A DNA stretch of 64,000 nucleotides, taken from the NCBI RefSeq assembly GCF_052324685.1, contig NC_135224.1:22707451-22771450 (forward strand), written 5' to 3'. A model generated the notes under the pieces. That model did no database searches, was not told the origin of the DNA, and saw only the letters and a list, made by a program, of their open reading frames with translations. The translations under genes and the position numbers were made by a program. The DNA is from Brachyhypopomus gauderio (lineage: Eukaryota; Chordata; Actinopteri; Gymnotiformes; Hypopomidae). Shown piece by piece: positions 13,441-24,343 of this stretch. Positions within the stretch are counted from its first letter, which is position 1. Each line of letters starts with the position of its first letter.

Positions 13441-13592
13441 CAGAGAGAGGTGGCGAGACACAATTAAACGAGAAGCAACCACAGAGAAAGCAGAGACTGG
13501 CTGAGAACATAAGGTGGTTTAGTCTGGGACTGACTCTGGTGCCCCTAGCAACGGCTGGGGGAACTGCATCCGAGCCAGCCCTGACAGCTTGC
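13441..13592 (-). mobile_element. LTR-like fragment interrupted by the L1
   Basis: Read in reverse it begins TGTCAGGGCTGGCTCGGATGC and continues through GTCTCGCCACCTCTCTCTG. It resembles the sequence at 42,697-43,090 in the same order. The match resumes on the other side of the L1 (about 9,530-9,560: reverse CTTATTTGAGTATCTATCTC against CTTATTCGAGTAACTATCTC near 43,090). The L1 therefore landed inside this element. No coding sequence is seen. Confidence 0.6.
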
Positions 13593-13754
13593 AAAATGAA
13601 GCTCAAGAATTTTAGTAACACAACAAAAAGCATTTTATTTTACCAAAGCACATTATTTTTGTTAATTAAAAGTGAGACACTTTATTTTCTGTATGTCATT
13701 CTGTCTTGCAAAGCAGACTTTAGTAGATCATGCAGATTTTATAGACTGAAGCAG

Positions 13755-13887
13755 AAATCTTTATAAATCAAATCTTTTTTTGAATCTAAAATCGTTTTTA
13801 ATCGAAAATCGATTTTAAATCGAATTGTGGCCTCCAAAATCGGAATCGAATCGAATCGTGAGATAGTAAACGATTCCCACCCCTAGT
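13755..13887. mobile_element. hAT terminus fragment
   Basis: The reverse complement begins CTAGGGGTGGGAATCG and continues into repeated GATTCGATTCGATT and AAATCGATTTT motifs, a common terminal sequence of non-autonomous hAT repeats in fish. Only one end is recognised. Confidence 0.5.
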
Positions 13888-14226
13888 GGGATATACCCAT
13901 CCTTAATACCCATCCTTTCTGCTCTGAATCAAACGTAACCTTACTCTAATTATTAGATTCATTTGAATGTTATACAGTTTGCCCCACCTATTTCTCACCA
14001 TATTTATCACACATTGTATTTAATTAACAAGCTACAGACAAACTTCTGTGGTGTGTATAATAAAGTCAGTCAATGTGTCCCTGTAGGGAGCCATTAGGGG
14101 ATTAGCTCCAGGGAGTCCTTATATCATCACCTCTGATCTCCCTTCTTCCCTCTGTCCAATTTGATCTTTTCCTCACCTTTTCCTTTTCTCTTTCCTGCTT
14201 TCTCTCCCTGACTCTGTCCCTCTCAG

Positions 14227-14443
14227 TGTTGGGGCGCTGGTGGGTCTGGCTATAGCTGCCGTAGTCCTGCTGGCCTTCCTCGTCACTCTCTGTGTCCTCT
14301 GATACCTCTTCATCGCTACTAAGCCCAATCGGCTGGACAGTGGCCTTCCGCTTAATGCACCTGGTCAGTTAAACGATGACCGGCACGCTGCATATGCGCT
14401 TTCCTACAAAAATCTAGTGTACCGGAAGGACTACCAAAAATGA
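14227..14443 (+). pseudogene. Shisa-like 2 (FAM159)-like terminal exon with in-frame TGA
   Basis: After a pyrimidine-rich tract and CAG acceptor (14,225-14,226) an open frame encodes a hydrophobic segment, GALVGLAIAAVVLLAFLV, then TLCVL, a TGA stop at 14,299, YLFIATKPNRLDSGLPLN and a C-terminal tail of about 30 residues ending YRKDYQK and TGA. This layout resembles the membrane and tail region of Shisa-like 2 proteins, in which I recall the stop position being a cysteine in 'CVLCYLF'. The change is TGC or TGT to TGA. No other exon of such a gene was found nearby, so it is most likely a gene fragment or duplicate that has decayed. The family call rests on this short segment and memory of the family. 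Confidence 0.5.
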
Positions 14444-15216
14444 GCAAGATGCAAGTATATTTTTGAAAATCGACTAGTTTATTTATAAACTTACAGTTTT
14501 TCTCAGTCGATTGGTACATTTCTAACATCATGATTTACATTGGCATCACAATATGTGCATTTCTCAAAACAGTTCATCCCTCAATGAAATACCTGCAAAA
14601 GCACGTATTTCTCTCAAAATTCTTTGTTTTTGCCTCAAAAGCAAATATTTAGTCAATTTGTCAGTGCCATCCGAATGTCTAGTCTGTGTGCCATTGCCTG
14701 TGAACAAGGCAGTCAAAATGCTTCATGTTGTCATGTCAGTGCAACTATAAATCACAGTCAGTGCAGACTGTATATTCTGATGGAAACTAGCTAAGCTTTT
14801 GATTTCAAGAATGCTGCACATTCTGTGGTATATCCAATACGTTACACACATACAAACTTACACGGAACACAAAGTTACACATGACTCTGATGATGTCTGT
14901 AGAATTCAAGAAACCTGTAGTTCTAGTTTTATATATGCGAGTTTTGGGTCTTTTTCGGTCCAACATTATGGAGATCTAAACTAAAATTTAAGCTCCATCC
15001 TGAGTGTTAATATACTGTTAAAATAGTCTGAATTCTGAAATTGGACTGGAATCAAATTTGTACAGCAATATTGTTTGACTGTATTGTTCAAACTGCAATT
15101 TGTTGACAAAAACAAATCTGATTGAAATTCAGACAGGAAAAACTGCAAAATTTGAAACTTATTCTAAACATTCAAAACAACCTGAGCACATACAGCCTCT
15201 TGTTGTGTGCAAATGG

Positions 15217-16327
15217 CAGAGGTGGGACCAAGTCAGTGTTTTGCAAGTCTCAAGTAAGTCCAAGTCTTTATCCTCAAGTCCCGAGTCAAGTCTCAAGCAA
15301 AGACAGTCAACTCAAGTCAAGTCTCGAGTCAAGACAGGCAACCGTCAAGTCAAGTCCCAAGTCTGAAACTTGGCATTTCAAGTCCTTTCGAGTCTTTTTT
15401 TTTTTTACAGGCACCAGCGCTTTACGAATGCTACGCTGATGCGTTTCTTTACTCGTTTTGTTGGTGTCCGCCAGCCAAAAGATGACAGATCATTTACATT
15501 TTATCTTCTCTTAATTACATAAATGTACTTAAATAAGAATGTTTCGTTACATCATTTTACACGAAAATAGCAAGCTTCATCGTAAGCAAGATGCTGTCAT
15601 TACGAATGGTTATTCTAAACATTTGGATAAAATGTTTAAATATAGACTAATAAAAGGTTAGGGTTATTTTTTCATTGTTTTCTGTTATTGTGGGGTCACG
15701 TTGTACTATTGTTACTTGGAGATTCAGTGGGGTCACATATTCTGATGGCTGCCGTCAGAATTGGTGACCCCAGTTAAAAAGGCTCACCTGTACATCCCTT
15801 TCATGATTTCTTTGTTGGCTGTAATGGTGAGGGGATGGTAAATCTTGTTTAAGTACATTTATGTAATTAAGAGACGATATAATGTAAATATAAACATCTG
15901 TCATATTTTGGCTCGTGGACACCAACAAAACGAGTAAAGAAAGTGCATCAGCGTAGTTTACGTAGCATTCGTAAAGCGTTTGTGCCTCTGAACAGAAACT
16001 GTGAAATAGCGCCCCCTGTGGTCACAAAACTCGACGGTCACAAAATCTGGTGTAACACCGGTCTGCGTCAGAAGGACGGAAATGAAATTAATGGGGCGCA
16101 CTTTATAAATATTAATATGCGTTTTAAAATTTAGATTTGGGGTAAAAAAAAATCAAGTCTTTGCAAGTAAACAGGTTCAAGTCCAATTCAAGTCCCAAGT
16201 TATTGGTGTAAAAGTCCAAGTCAAGTCTAAGTCTCTGAATATTTTTTCAAGTCAAGTCAAAAGTCTTAATATTAATGACTCGAGTCTGACTCGAGTCCAA
16301 GTCATGTGACTCGAGTCCCCACCTCTG
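15217..16327. mobile_element. Non-autonomous hAT foldback element with 8-bp TSD
   Basis: Both ends read CAGAGGTGGG inward, and the element is flanked by a perfect 8-bp duplication, GCAAATGG, at 15209-15216 and 16328-16335, the size made by hAT transposases. Subterminal regions (15,240-15,390 and 16,150-16,310) are packed with CAAGTC/GAGTC motifs that could bind transposase. Inside these lies a second inverted repeat of about 120-140 bp (15,415-15,535 against 15,848-15,985). No transposase reading frame is present, so it must have been moved in trans. Confidence 0.92.
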
Positions 16328-16345
16328 GCAAATGGAACCTCTGCT

Positions 16346-16608
16346 ACCCCCATGAGCTACTCTTGATATCCTATATGGTATGAGAATGCAAAAACGCAAA
16401 ACAAAAATTTGAATAACATGTCAGAATTTATGTCACTGTGCAGTATTACAGCAGAGAGCACATTTCTGAATTACATAAATGTTTCTCTATAAAACGATTG
16501 AAGACACAGTTGTTCTTCCAAAATTCAGCTGCACCCAGCAACCAGCTTCAGCCATTGTAAGACCATAACTTACATGTAAAACATGGTCCACAATTGTTGC
16601 CCTTACTG
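16346..16608 (-). repeat. Dispersed repeat, copy without SINE
   Basis: Its reverse complement aligns with 45,848-46,288 over the whole length (e.g. GGACCATGTTTTACATGTAA, GAAGAACAACTGTGTCTTCA, TGACATAAATTCTG). The other copy carries a SINE in the middle and this one does not. The family is not recognised, and neither copy has a convincing reading frame. Confidence 0.75.
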
Positions 16609-18948
16609 TAAGAAAACAATGTTGCTAAAGTTAAGATGGGTGGGTGTGTAGAATTTAAAAAAACTATGTTGCCCTATATGGTCCGATCAATGGTGTACAA
16701 CTTTTCGAATATTGCTTCTGATATTGTGAAACATCTAATGCAATATTTGTTGGAAAAATTCACAATGTTCGCCAGAACTGCCTGTTCCGTCATCGGGGTG
16801 GTACAGAGATGTTGTTCATTATTACGTGGTCCATTGCACGTCCTGCCCAGTGTGTTAACTGCAAAAAAGATGGTACATATATAAAACTAACGCCATTCAA
16901 AGCAAAAACAAAGTCAAATTTCTCTATAATCTTGCTCGTTTCTATGTGTACACTGCCAAACAGCAGCATTGCACAATATGTTTCCCCTGAGTAGGGTTTT
17001 TTTGTTTAAATCTCAAAGTGAGCAAGTTGCATGCTGCACTTGAACATGAAAGCCATTCAAAGTTTTTTTTTTCTTTCTTTCTTTTTTTGCTTGAGCTTAT
17101 CTGGGGTTTACAGGGCCGCTGCCAAGGACCACACAATAATGAAAATTGATCCAAATAGATGACTGAAAGCATAAATGAGTTGCACAGAAAAGCAGAATGG
17201 TATTTTTGGAAATATACTTAGCCTGTTGCTATCTGATCAGAGCCATATTGTGTTCTCGATGGCTGACTCATTCAGTGGATGAGATGTGGATGTCACGTGA
17301 TGTTTTGCAAATTTTTCCTTTGGGCCATGACTTTATGGAGTCGTTTCTTTCATCCATTTGTTTTGGACCCTAGATTCCTTCACTGTAATTCAGATTAGTC
17401 TGGATATTTCGAGATTTCTTTTTAGCTCATTTTGATAGATAATTTCCTAACAACAACAGGAAAAACAACAAAAATGGATCAGGGTTATTTTGGATCACGA
17501 GTGCCTCTTTCAGCGCTGTTTCATGGGTACTGGCAGCACAGCAAACTCAGAGGAACCCTCGTAGGAGACCAGCCTGACTCTCTTTACTGACTCAGTCCTC
17601 TTGATTCTGAAAACTGAGGAATTATGGGCCACAGGACTAACGAGCTACCATGTTCAGTGCCCATAAGCAAAAACAATTCTAGTGTTTTAGTGGAGAGCAT
17701 TCATGGAAACAAAAACTTTGTGCCATTGGATGTGTTTGAGCAAAAAGTTCATAGGCTGACCATATTTTTAGTTGGTTATCAAAACAGAAATTCCCTTCCA
17801 TTCAGCTTTTCCTTCCAAAATGCATTAATATAAAATATACATATAATGTAAAAAAGGAACAATTATATTTTCATGGTCATGAAAATTAGATACCCCAAAT
17901 TTTAGATATGCGAATGGAACAAGGCAGACATGTAATCCACATACGGAAATCTCATCAAATACACACAAACGCTGTTTTATTGGACATACAAGCCTAGAAA
18001 ATTATAAATCTGCATGTAGATGGTGAGCGTAAGGAGGCCTCACCAAAAATGGGACCCAACCATCAGACCACTAACACCTCTCATTTTGAGCAATTTTAGT
18101 CTGTGTTAGATCATACAGAAGGTAAACATCAAATATCCTGTCTGGCCATACAGTACTATGAAGCAGCTACACACATTGTAAAGCAGTTTGACCAATGGTT
18201 GCTTGTAGCTCGTGACTGTCCAACTGTGTCATCCAAGAAGGTGGGACATATACAGAATGGTCAAAGTAATGCAAAAACAGAGGTGCTGTAATTTTATTTT
18301 TAGACAAAACTGTATGGTTATTGATCATTGCCATTCTTTCTTCCCGCCATCTTGGTTTTGCTACGCTGAGCGTTTTTATCCTTTTCTAGATGTTGAAAAC
18401 ATTCCATTATTCAAAGTTTTTTTTTCAACATCAAAATATGTGATAAAAAATTGTTTAATTATTTAATGTGATCAAATAGGCATGTATTCCATGTGTGTAC
18501 CCTATTTTTGGATTATATTTTTTACATTTAGGAAGAAAAAACTTTTTAAAAGACACTTCTGAAACGATTTTGATTAAGCTAAAATGACTGGTCAGTATTT
18601 TTGCAGCTATCAACATATCTACTACCATTGAGCATTAATTTGAAGTACAGTAACATAATTCCAAGGGGAGGGTATTTAAAAGCATTAAAAGAGTATTTTT
18701 TCAAAGCAAGGGAGAAATCATATTGCTACCTGCAGGACAAGAACAGAACCCTAAATACGTTTCAACGTGTATTCAACAGTTACAGCAGCGTTAATGGAAA
18801 TACAAAAGGTCATAATTAGATTTGTTGTTTTAGCAATGGTCATTTTTAATGACCATATATAATATAACCAGAAAATACAGGAAATTTGTATGCATTATTC
18901 AAAAACAAACAAGATGAAATAGTTTATATGGGCTAGACAGGCATGTAC
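16609..18948. other. Stretch without recognised gene
   Basis: There are short open frames only (such as 16636-16884 and 17624-17833), none with a recognisable domain or a run of exon-like segments. A T-rich tract at 17,065-17,090 is simple sequence. Nothing else stands out. Confidence 0.6.
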
Positions 18949-19288
18949 TGTGACGTGCGGGCAGGGCGAAGGACGAGACACGGGAATCCTTGCTTTCGTG
19001 GCAAAACGTCACTTTTAATCACAGATAACGGTTGCGCAATAGCGCACGGGCAACACAGTTTAATCACACAACGTGCAGACTTGGACAACGACGAGCACAG
19101 GACACTGCGCGAGCGCACATTAAATAGACAAACCACATTAGCCCCATGTGATCACGAGACGATTCACAGGTGAGACTTATTAATCACACGACAAAACCCC
19201 AACCACGAATATACACAGACGCAGACAAAGCACGTGGACAACGTTGACACACGCCCAAAAGGGAGGGGCCAGGGTCCTCAACGTGACA
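18949..19288 (-). mobile_element. Solo LTR (340 bp), same family as 37,894-38,245
   Basis: It starts TGTGACGTGCGG and ends CGTGACA. Flanks are TGTAC (18944-18948) and TGTAT (19289-19293), a 5-bp duplication with one mismatch. In reverse it shares order and motifs with the LTR at 37,894, including the GACGAGCACA..ACACTGCGCGA segment and GCACATTA. No internal retroviral or retrotransposon sequence adjoins it, as expected after recombination between two LTRs. Confidence 0.8.
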
Positions 19289-20642
19289 TGTATACTTTAG
19301 AGATAGCAGGAACCTGGCCCTCTTAAACTTAAATACAATGTAACTTGAATGGTGTGGTACCAGATTACCTAAGAAAACTTCATGACCGTCACATGAAATC
19401 TTGGCTTTTGCAGAACTTTGTTATAATTAAAATAATAAAAATTTATTTTTACATTTTGAGTACATATTTCACATATTTTATGTTTGTATGTTAATAAAGG
19501 GAAAGGACCATAATTATATATGGTGATTTTGCAATGGAAGAAATCTGATGGTGTCCCAAGACATTTGCACAGTATGTGTCAGTCAAAGCCAAAGCATATA
19601 AAGTTAATGAAGAAAAAAAACGGAGTGTTTTATTGCAGTGTTTTATTGTAGTGTCTGTCTGGAAAATTCCCACTATGCATTATAAAAAGTAAGCAAACCA
19701 AAGTAAGTTTGTCTTTCAATACTGGGATGAACTCATATTTCAGCAGTATGGGCCTTAATGCTGACTCTGACATGGCCGGTTTTAGCTATGGACAATGTAG
19801 GCTACTACCTAGGGCGCAATATATTTGAGGGCGCACGAGCAAAACAAAACTCGCCAGTTTGGGGGGTTAGGCAGAGTGTTAGGGTTAGACTACAGCTCAT
19901 TTCCATGTCAGATTAGTGGAGTGGGCGTTGGGACGCCCTCACTGTCACGTCAACTTGCTGCGGAGTGAGAGTCATACAGGTTTTGTGTGTGAGAGGGGAG
20001 ACGAGGGGGGCGAGGTGTGGGGATAGACCAGGGCTAATGAACTATATTTTTCTGCGGGCCAAATTTGGCAGATAGCTCTGACCTGTGGTGCGGGGGGGGG
20101 GATGTTACACTCGTGACAGAGTGTTTTTTCAATAGCCCTGAAATAAATGATCCGGTTTAAAATTAATTCTCCCGTCAAAATTAAAACATTAACTGTCAGG
20201 GCAGGCCCCGGCGCTGCCCCGCCCATGTCCACCAGAGGGCGCTCGCGGTCCCCTGTCAGGGCAGGTCCCTCCTCTACGCATGCCATGAATACCAGAAGGC
20301 GTTCGCATTCCACAACTCTCAATTAGCGAAGATGAGCCGGTGTTCTGTCGATTTTTCCTACCCATCGAAAATTCATACCAAGGCTTACTGCGCATGCGCA
20401 AGTCGCTTTTACGTCACTATTTTGGTGGCCGCCTACTACACCCATCGATTTTTCCTGCCTGCTAGCGAATTTCAACAGTGCAGTACTATTTAGTCCTTTC
20501 AATAGTGCAGTAAGTTAATTTCTTGTTTATAATTTCTTCTTTGTTTGCAATTGCAATGTTTTCAACTGTGCATTAAGTTAACTAGTTGATTAAAATGTTT
20601 TAAACAGCGCCATTTTACTACCTGTATTACCTATTTATAGGG

Positions 20643-21066
20643 ACTTATATGTGCTGCCGATCAGGCCCGTTGACAGTCTTGCTGGGGCCCGGGACAAGAA
20701 AGTTTCATGTTGCAGGGCAAAGCAATGCTTTAGTAACAGCATGCACGCATTTAGATACGTCAGCTTTGCTTAGTCCGTGGGCATCACCAACAGTCTGCAG
20801 AAACCCACCTGTGGCATAAAATCAGAGGGCGGTCAGTAACTGCATCGTGAAGCTAAAGGAAATATTATGCATTCAGGCGAACTACATGGCTTCGTGGATT
20901 ACGTCGTCTTCTTAAATTATGTCTTCTATTCAAGTCAATACTCTGAAGAGCTGCCATGTTCATCACACAAGCACAATTGCTAGCCTTAATCCAAGTTACT
21001 TATATGTGCTGCCGATCAGGCCCGTTGACAGTCTTGCTGGGGCCCGGGACAAGAAAGTTTCATGTT
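20643..21066. repeat. 69-bp perfect direct repeat pair
   Basis: ACTTATATGTGCTGCCGATC through AAGAAAGTTTCATGTT is present at 20643-20711 and again at 20998-21066, a period of 355 bp. The flanks then differ. It may be an internal duplication of a repeat or two insertions of a short element. Surrounding sequence from 19,289 to 21,480 has no recognised gene; a hAT-like end (CAGGGCTAATGAACT) lies near 20,028. Confidence 0.85.
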
Positions 21067-21508
21067 TTCGGGAAACACTCGTAAATTTAAGAATATTCAT
21101 AAGTACGAGGTTACAAAGTACTTAGAGTTACAAACGTTTCGGGAAACCCACCATTGATTCCACTAATTTTACCTGGATTGCACTAAGTAGAAAATCTAGC
21201 AAGCTTGAGCAAAATCCTGGTGAGGACTTTTCCTTTCTGAACCTGGAATTGACACCTCTGGTTAAGTGAAGTTACATGTCTGGCAAAAGCGTGCATAACC
21301 AAAGGTAAGCACCAAAATGTTCTCAGTGAAAGAATAACCTCTTTCAGTGTGCTCTGTATGTTGGAGGCAAAGGAGCAATTTTACATTTAAATCATTAGTT
21401 TAATATTAGTCCTAATTTTGAAAAGTTGGTACTTTTAATAAAATAATAGACCATTTGAAATGTGTTAAATAAGTGTTATATCTCTGATTTTCTTCCTGTT
21501 TTCTCAGA

Positions 21509-22018
21509 ATAGAACATCTGTGGCGTGATATCTGGATGGCAGTCACAAACATCTATGATGTTTTACACAGCCTAGAAGAGGAAGGCTTACTGGATCCTTC
21601 CAACAGCTTGCACTTGTTCTGTGCTCAGTGTGTTTTCCTGCCACAACTCCAAGCCAGCCTTGATGCCTTTACAAACGATTGGAATAACCATCCGGTCCGC
21701 ACAGAGGGCAATTTGTCCCCAAACCAGATGTGGGAGCTGGGACTCCTTAGCAGTCCTGTGACTCCTCCAGAAAACATGGAAGTATTTGTCAAGTTTATAG
21801 TGTTTTAACCCAATTATTTGAATAACAAATGTATTTTTTTTTTTTTAATGACAACTCCCCCACCCCTTAAGAATATGCAGGGCCTTGATGCTGACTACAA
21901 CACCACATTCCCAGAGGGAATTATCGTTCCACCAGTTGAATGTCCACTTACAGAAGAGCAAATGGCTGATCTTGAAAGAACCATACAGCCAACTACACCT
22001 TCCCAGCAGTATGGGTGA
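21509..22018 (+). pseudogene. Integrase-core-like transposon protein, C-terminal fragment in two exons
   Basis: The sequence reads from ATAGAACATCTGTGGCGTGA (IEHLWRDIWMAV) to NNHPVRTEGNLSPNQMWELG at 21,509-21,780, then after a gap a second block encodes DADYNTTFPEGIIVPPVECP (21,880-22,015, stop at 22,016). HLWRD followed about 60 residues later by HP-RTEGNLSP-Q-W-LG is the pattern of integrase-core proteins common in fish genomes and derived from mobile elements. The catalytic N-terminal portion is not visible upstream. The gap at 21,781-21,878 has splice-like borders (GAA/GTATTTG and AAG/AATATG). Confidence 0.55.
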
Positions 22019-23171
22019 GACCGTTACTTGGCAGTACAAAATGTTTTATGTACAGTTAAATTTGACACAAAATAAAACAGTAAAACTATGTAATTTGCCT
22101 AATCAGTCTGTAAATGCTTAGGCATTTTTTAAAAGTGTATTTCTAGTAAAATATTTTGTACAAACGTGCCGTCAGATTTGCAATTATCACGGGCTCCGCC
22201 CACCTGAGGGACGCACATGACGTCACCAAACAACAACAACAACAGCCGCTGTGGACGGAGGCGGCCGGTAGGGGGCCGCCTCACCGTGACAACACTGAAG
22301 TATCTGTGGAGCTTTTAGAGTGTACCAGTTTTGAAAATGTTACCAAAACATTTTTATTTCAAGTAAACATTCAGATAAAAACATGACATAACCTTGCCAT
22401 TTAGAACACTGATTTGAATTGAACCAGGGTTTTTGTGTCTAAGCGTTCTTCAAACATTCCAGTTCAATTTTGGAATAACTTTATTAACCTGTGTATGAAC
22501 AATTCATAGGTTCTCAGCTTTAGACTTGAGACCCCCTGCCCTGTACATCTTAGCCCATCACACCTGATTGAGCTTTTTGAACTCATATGAAATTCATGGT
22601 CAGCCTGAATGGCTTGTACCATGATTGTTCTAAATGCATCGTAGTTGGTTATATGTGCAGTAAGAAACGTAATAGTTTTTGCACACGCACTTACAACAGG
22701 GAAGCATATTTTATGGTCAAATAAAACGTCTGTGCCAGGCTGGACTTCATATTCGCCTCCTAAAACACAAGGGATGTCTTTGCTGTACATTTTCAAATTG
22801 TTTATTTTCAAATGCTAAATAGTAAGGTTAACCCAGCTAGCTCCATGAATAACAACAAACTATCTCCACATGCACAGGCTAAATTATGGTTCCTAAATTA
22901 AAAGTCTTTTAACATTTCTTGGAAACGTAAAAGCAACTACCACCAGTGCAGTCCATTGCTCAAACTGACTGAACTTAACTTACTGGAGTTCATTAGCTTA
23001 CTTTACCATTTACCAAGTCCTGGTTTTCCCAAATGAAAATATGGTCACCCAAGTAAGTGAAAACAAATCTAGCTACCGAATTAGATATGTCTATAAAAGT
23101 CCATTATTACCATCAATCTATAAAGTGTATATAGCTGTGGTCCAGCTGGGCGACAGTTTGCTATGATACCA

Positions 23172-23468
23172 GTAGTGTTGTGTCATTCGCGACCGATTCG
23201 TTCAAATGAACGAAAGTTCTAAGTGAACGAACTGAATCGAATCACTTCCTCAGCTGATTCGTTCCTTTTTCAGTTCAGTAATTGAGCTCAGCAGCGACCG
23301 TGCAGGCCGGCAGGGGAACTGCAGTGTGGTCTGTGAATCACAGAATCACCCGCAAATCTGGAGGCGAACACATTCATTGCGAGGGAACTGCGCATGCTCA
23401 GTGATTCGTTCACTGTACTGAGGGCTCTCTGATTCGTTCATGAATTGAAAGATCTCGTTCACTCTCTG
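23172..23468. repeat. Fish interspersed repeat fragment
   Basis: The sequence contains palindromic GATTCGTTCAAATGAACGAA, GAACTGAATCGAATCAC and further GATTCGTTC motifs near 23,405 and 23,433. This is characteristic of a widespread non-autonomous DNA repeat in fish. It abuts the truncated Tc1 directly. Confidence 0.5.
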
Positions 23469-23470
23469 AT

Positions 23471-24341
23471 TGGATTGGCAAATTCACCACTGTTGCCTTG
23501 TACTCTTCACAGATGAAAGCAGGTTCACACTGAGCACATGTGACAGACGTGACAGAGTCTGGAGACGACGTGGAGAGCGATCTGCTGCCTGCAACATCCT
23601 TCAGCATGACCAGTTTGGCAGTGGGTCAGTAATGGTGTGGGGTGAAATTTCTTTGGAGGGCCGCACAGCCCTCCATGTGCTCACCAGAGGTAGCCTGACT
23701 GCCATTAGGTACCGAGATGAGATCCTCAGACCCCTTGTGAGACCATATGCTGGTGCGGTTGGCCCTGGGTTCCTCCTAATGCAGGACAGTGCTAGACCTC
23801 ATGTGGCTGGAGTGTGTCAGCAGTTCCTGCAAGATGAAGGCATTGAAGCTATGGACTGGCCCGCCCGTTCCCCAGACCTGAATCCGATTGAGCACATCTG
23901 GGACATCATGTCTCACTCCATCCACCAACGTCACGTTGCACCACAGACTGTCCAGGAGTTGGCGGATGCTTTAGTCCAGGTCTGGGAGGAGATCCCTCAG
24001 GAGACCATCCGCCACCTCATCAGGAGCATGCCCAGGCATTGTAGGGAGGTCATACAGGCACGTGGAGGCCACACACAATACTGAGCCTCATTTTGACTTG
24101 TTTTAAGGACATTACATCAAAGTTGGATCAGCCTGTAGTGTGTTTTTCCACTTTAATTTTGTGTGTGGCTCCAAATCCAGGCCTCCATTGGTTAATAAAT
24201 TTGATTTCCATTGATGATTTTTGTGTGATTTTGTTGTCAGCACATTCAACTTTGTACAGAACAAAGTATTCAATGAGAATATTTTATTCATTCAGATCTA
24301 GGATGTGTTATTTGAGTGTTCCCTTTATTTTTTGAGCAGTG
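23471..24341 (+). mobile_element. Tc1-like transposon, 5'-truncated
   Basis: The right terminus is intact: CCCTTTATTTTTTGAGCAGTG followed by TA (24342-24343). The left part, including the left inverted repeat and DNA-binding domain, is missing. The remaining 3' half codes for the catalytic core. The same terminal sequence in the opposite sense begins a fragment at 58,304. Confidence 0.85.
23485..24084 (+). pseudogene. Tc1 transposase catalytic core, N-terminus missing
   Basis: The open frame gives about 200 residues with the DDE triad of Tc1 transposases: first Asp in LFTDESRF, second in LLMQDSARPH, and Glu in [12 protein letters not shown], with the spacing of a DD34E enzyme. It ends at the usual GGHTQY and stop. 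The paired helix-turn-helix DNA-binding region at the N-terminus is absent, so the product could not act on transposon ends even though the core is uninterrupted. Confidence 0.88.
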
Positions 24342-24343
24342 TA

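Noticed and set aside
14299..14301. TGA as a selenocysteine codon in the Shisa-like exon
   Set aside because: No SECIS-like element was seen after the stop, and the family is not known to contain selenocysteine. A nonsense change is simpler.
24093..24335. 80-aa frame after the Tc1 transposase
   Set aside because: It lies in the transposon's 3' non-coding part and terminal repeat.
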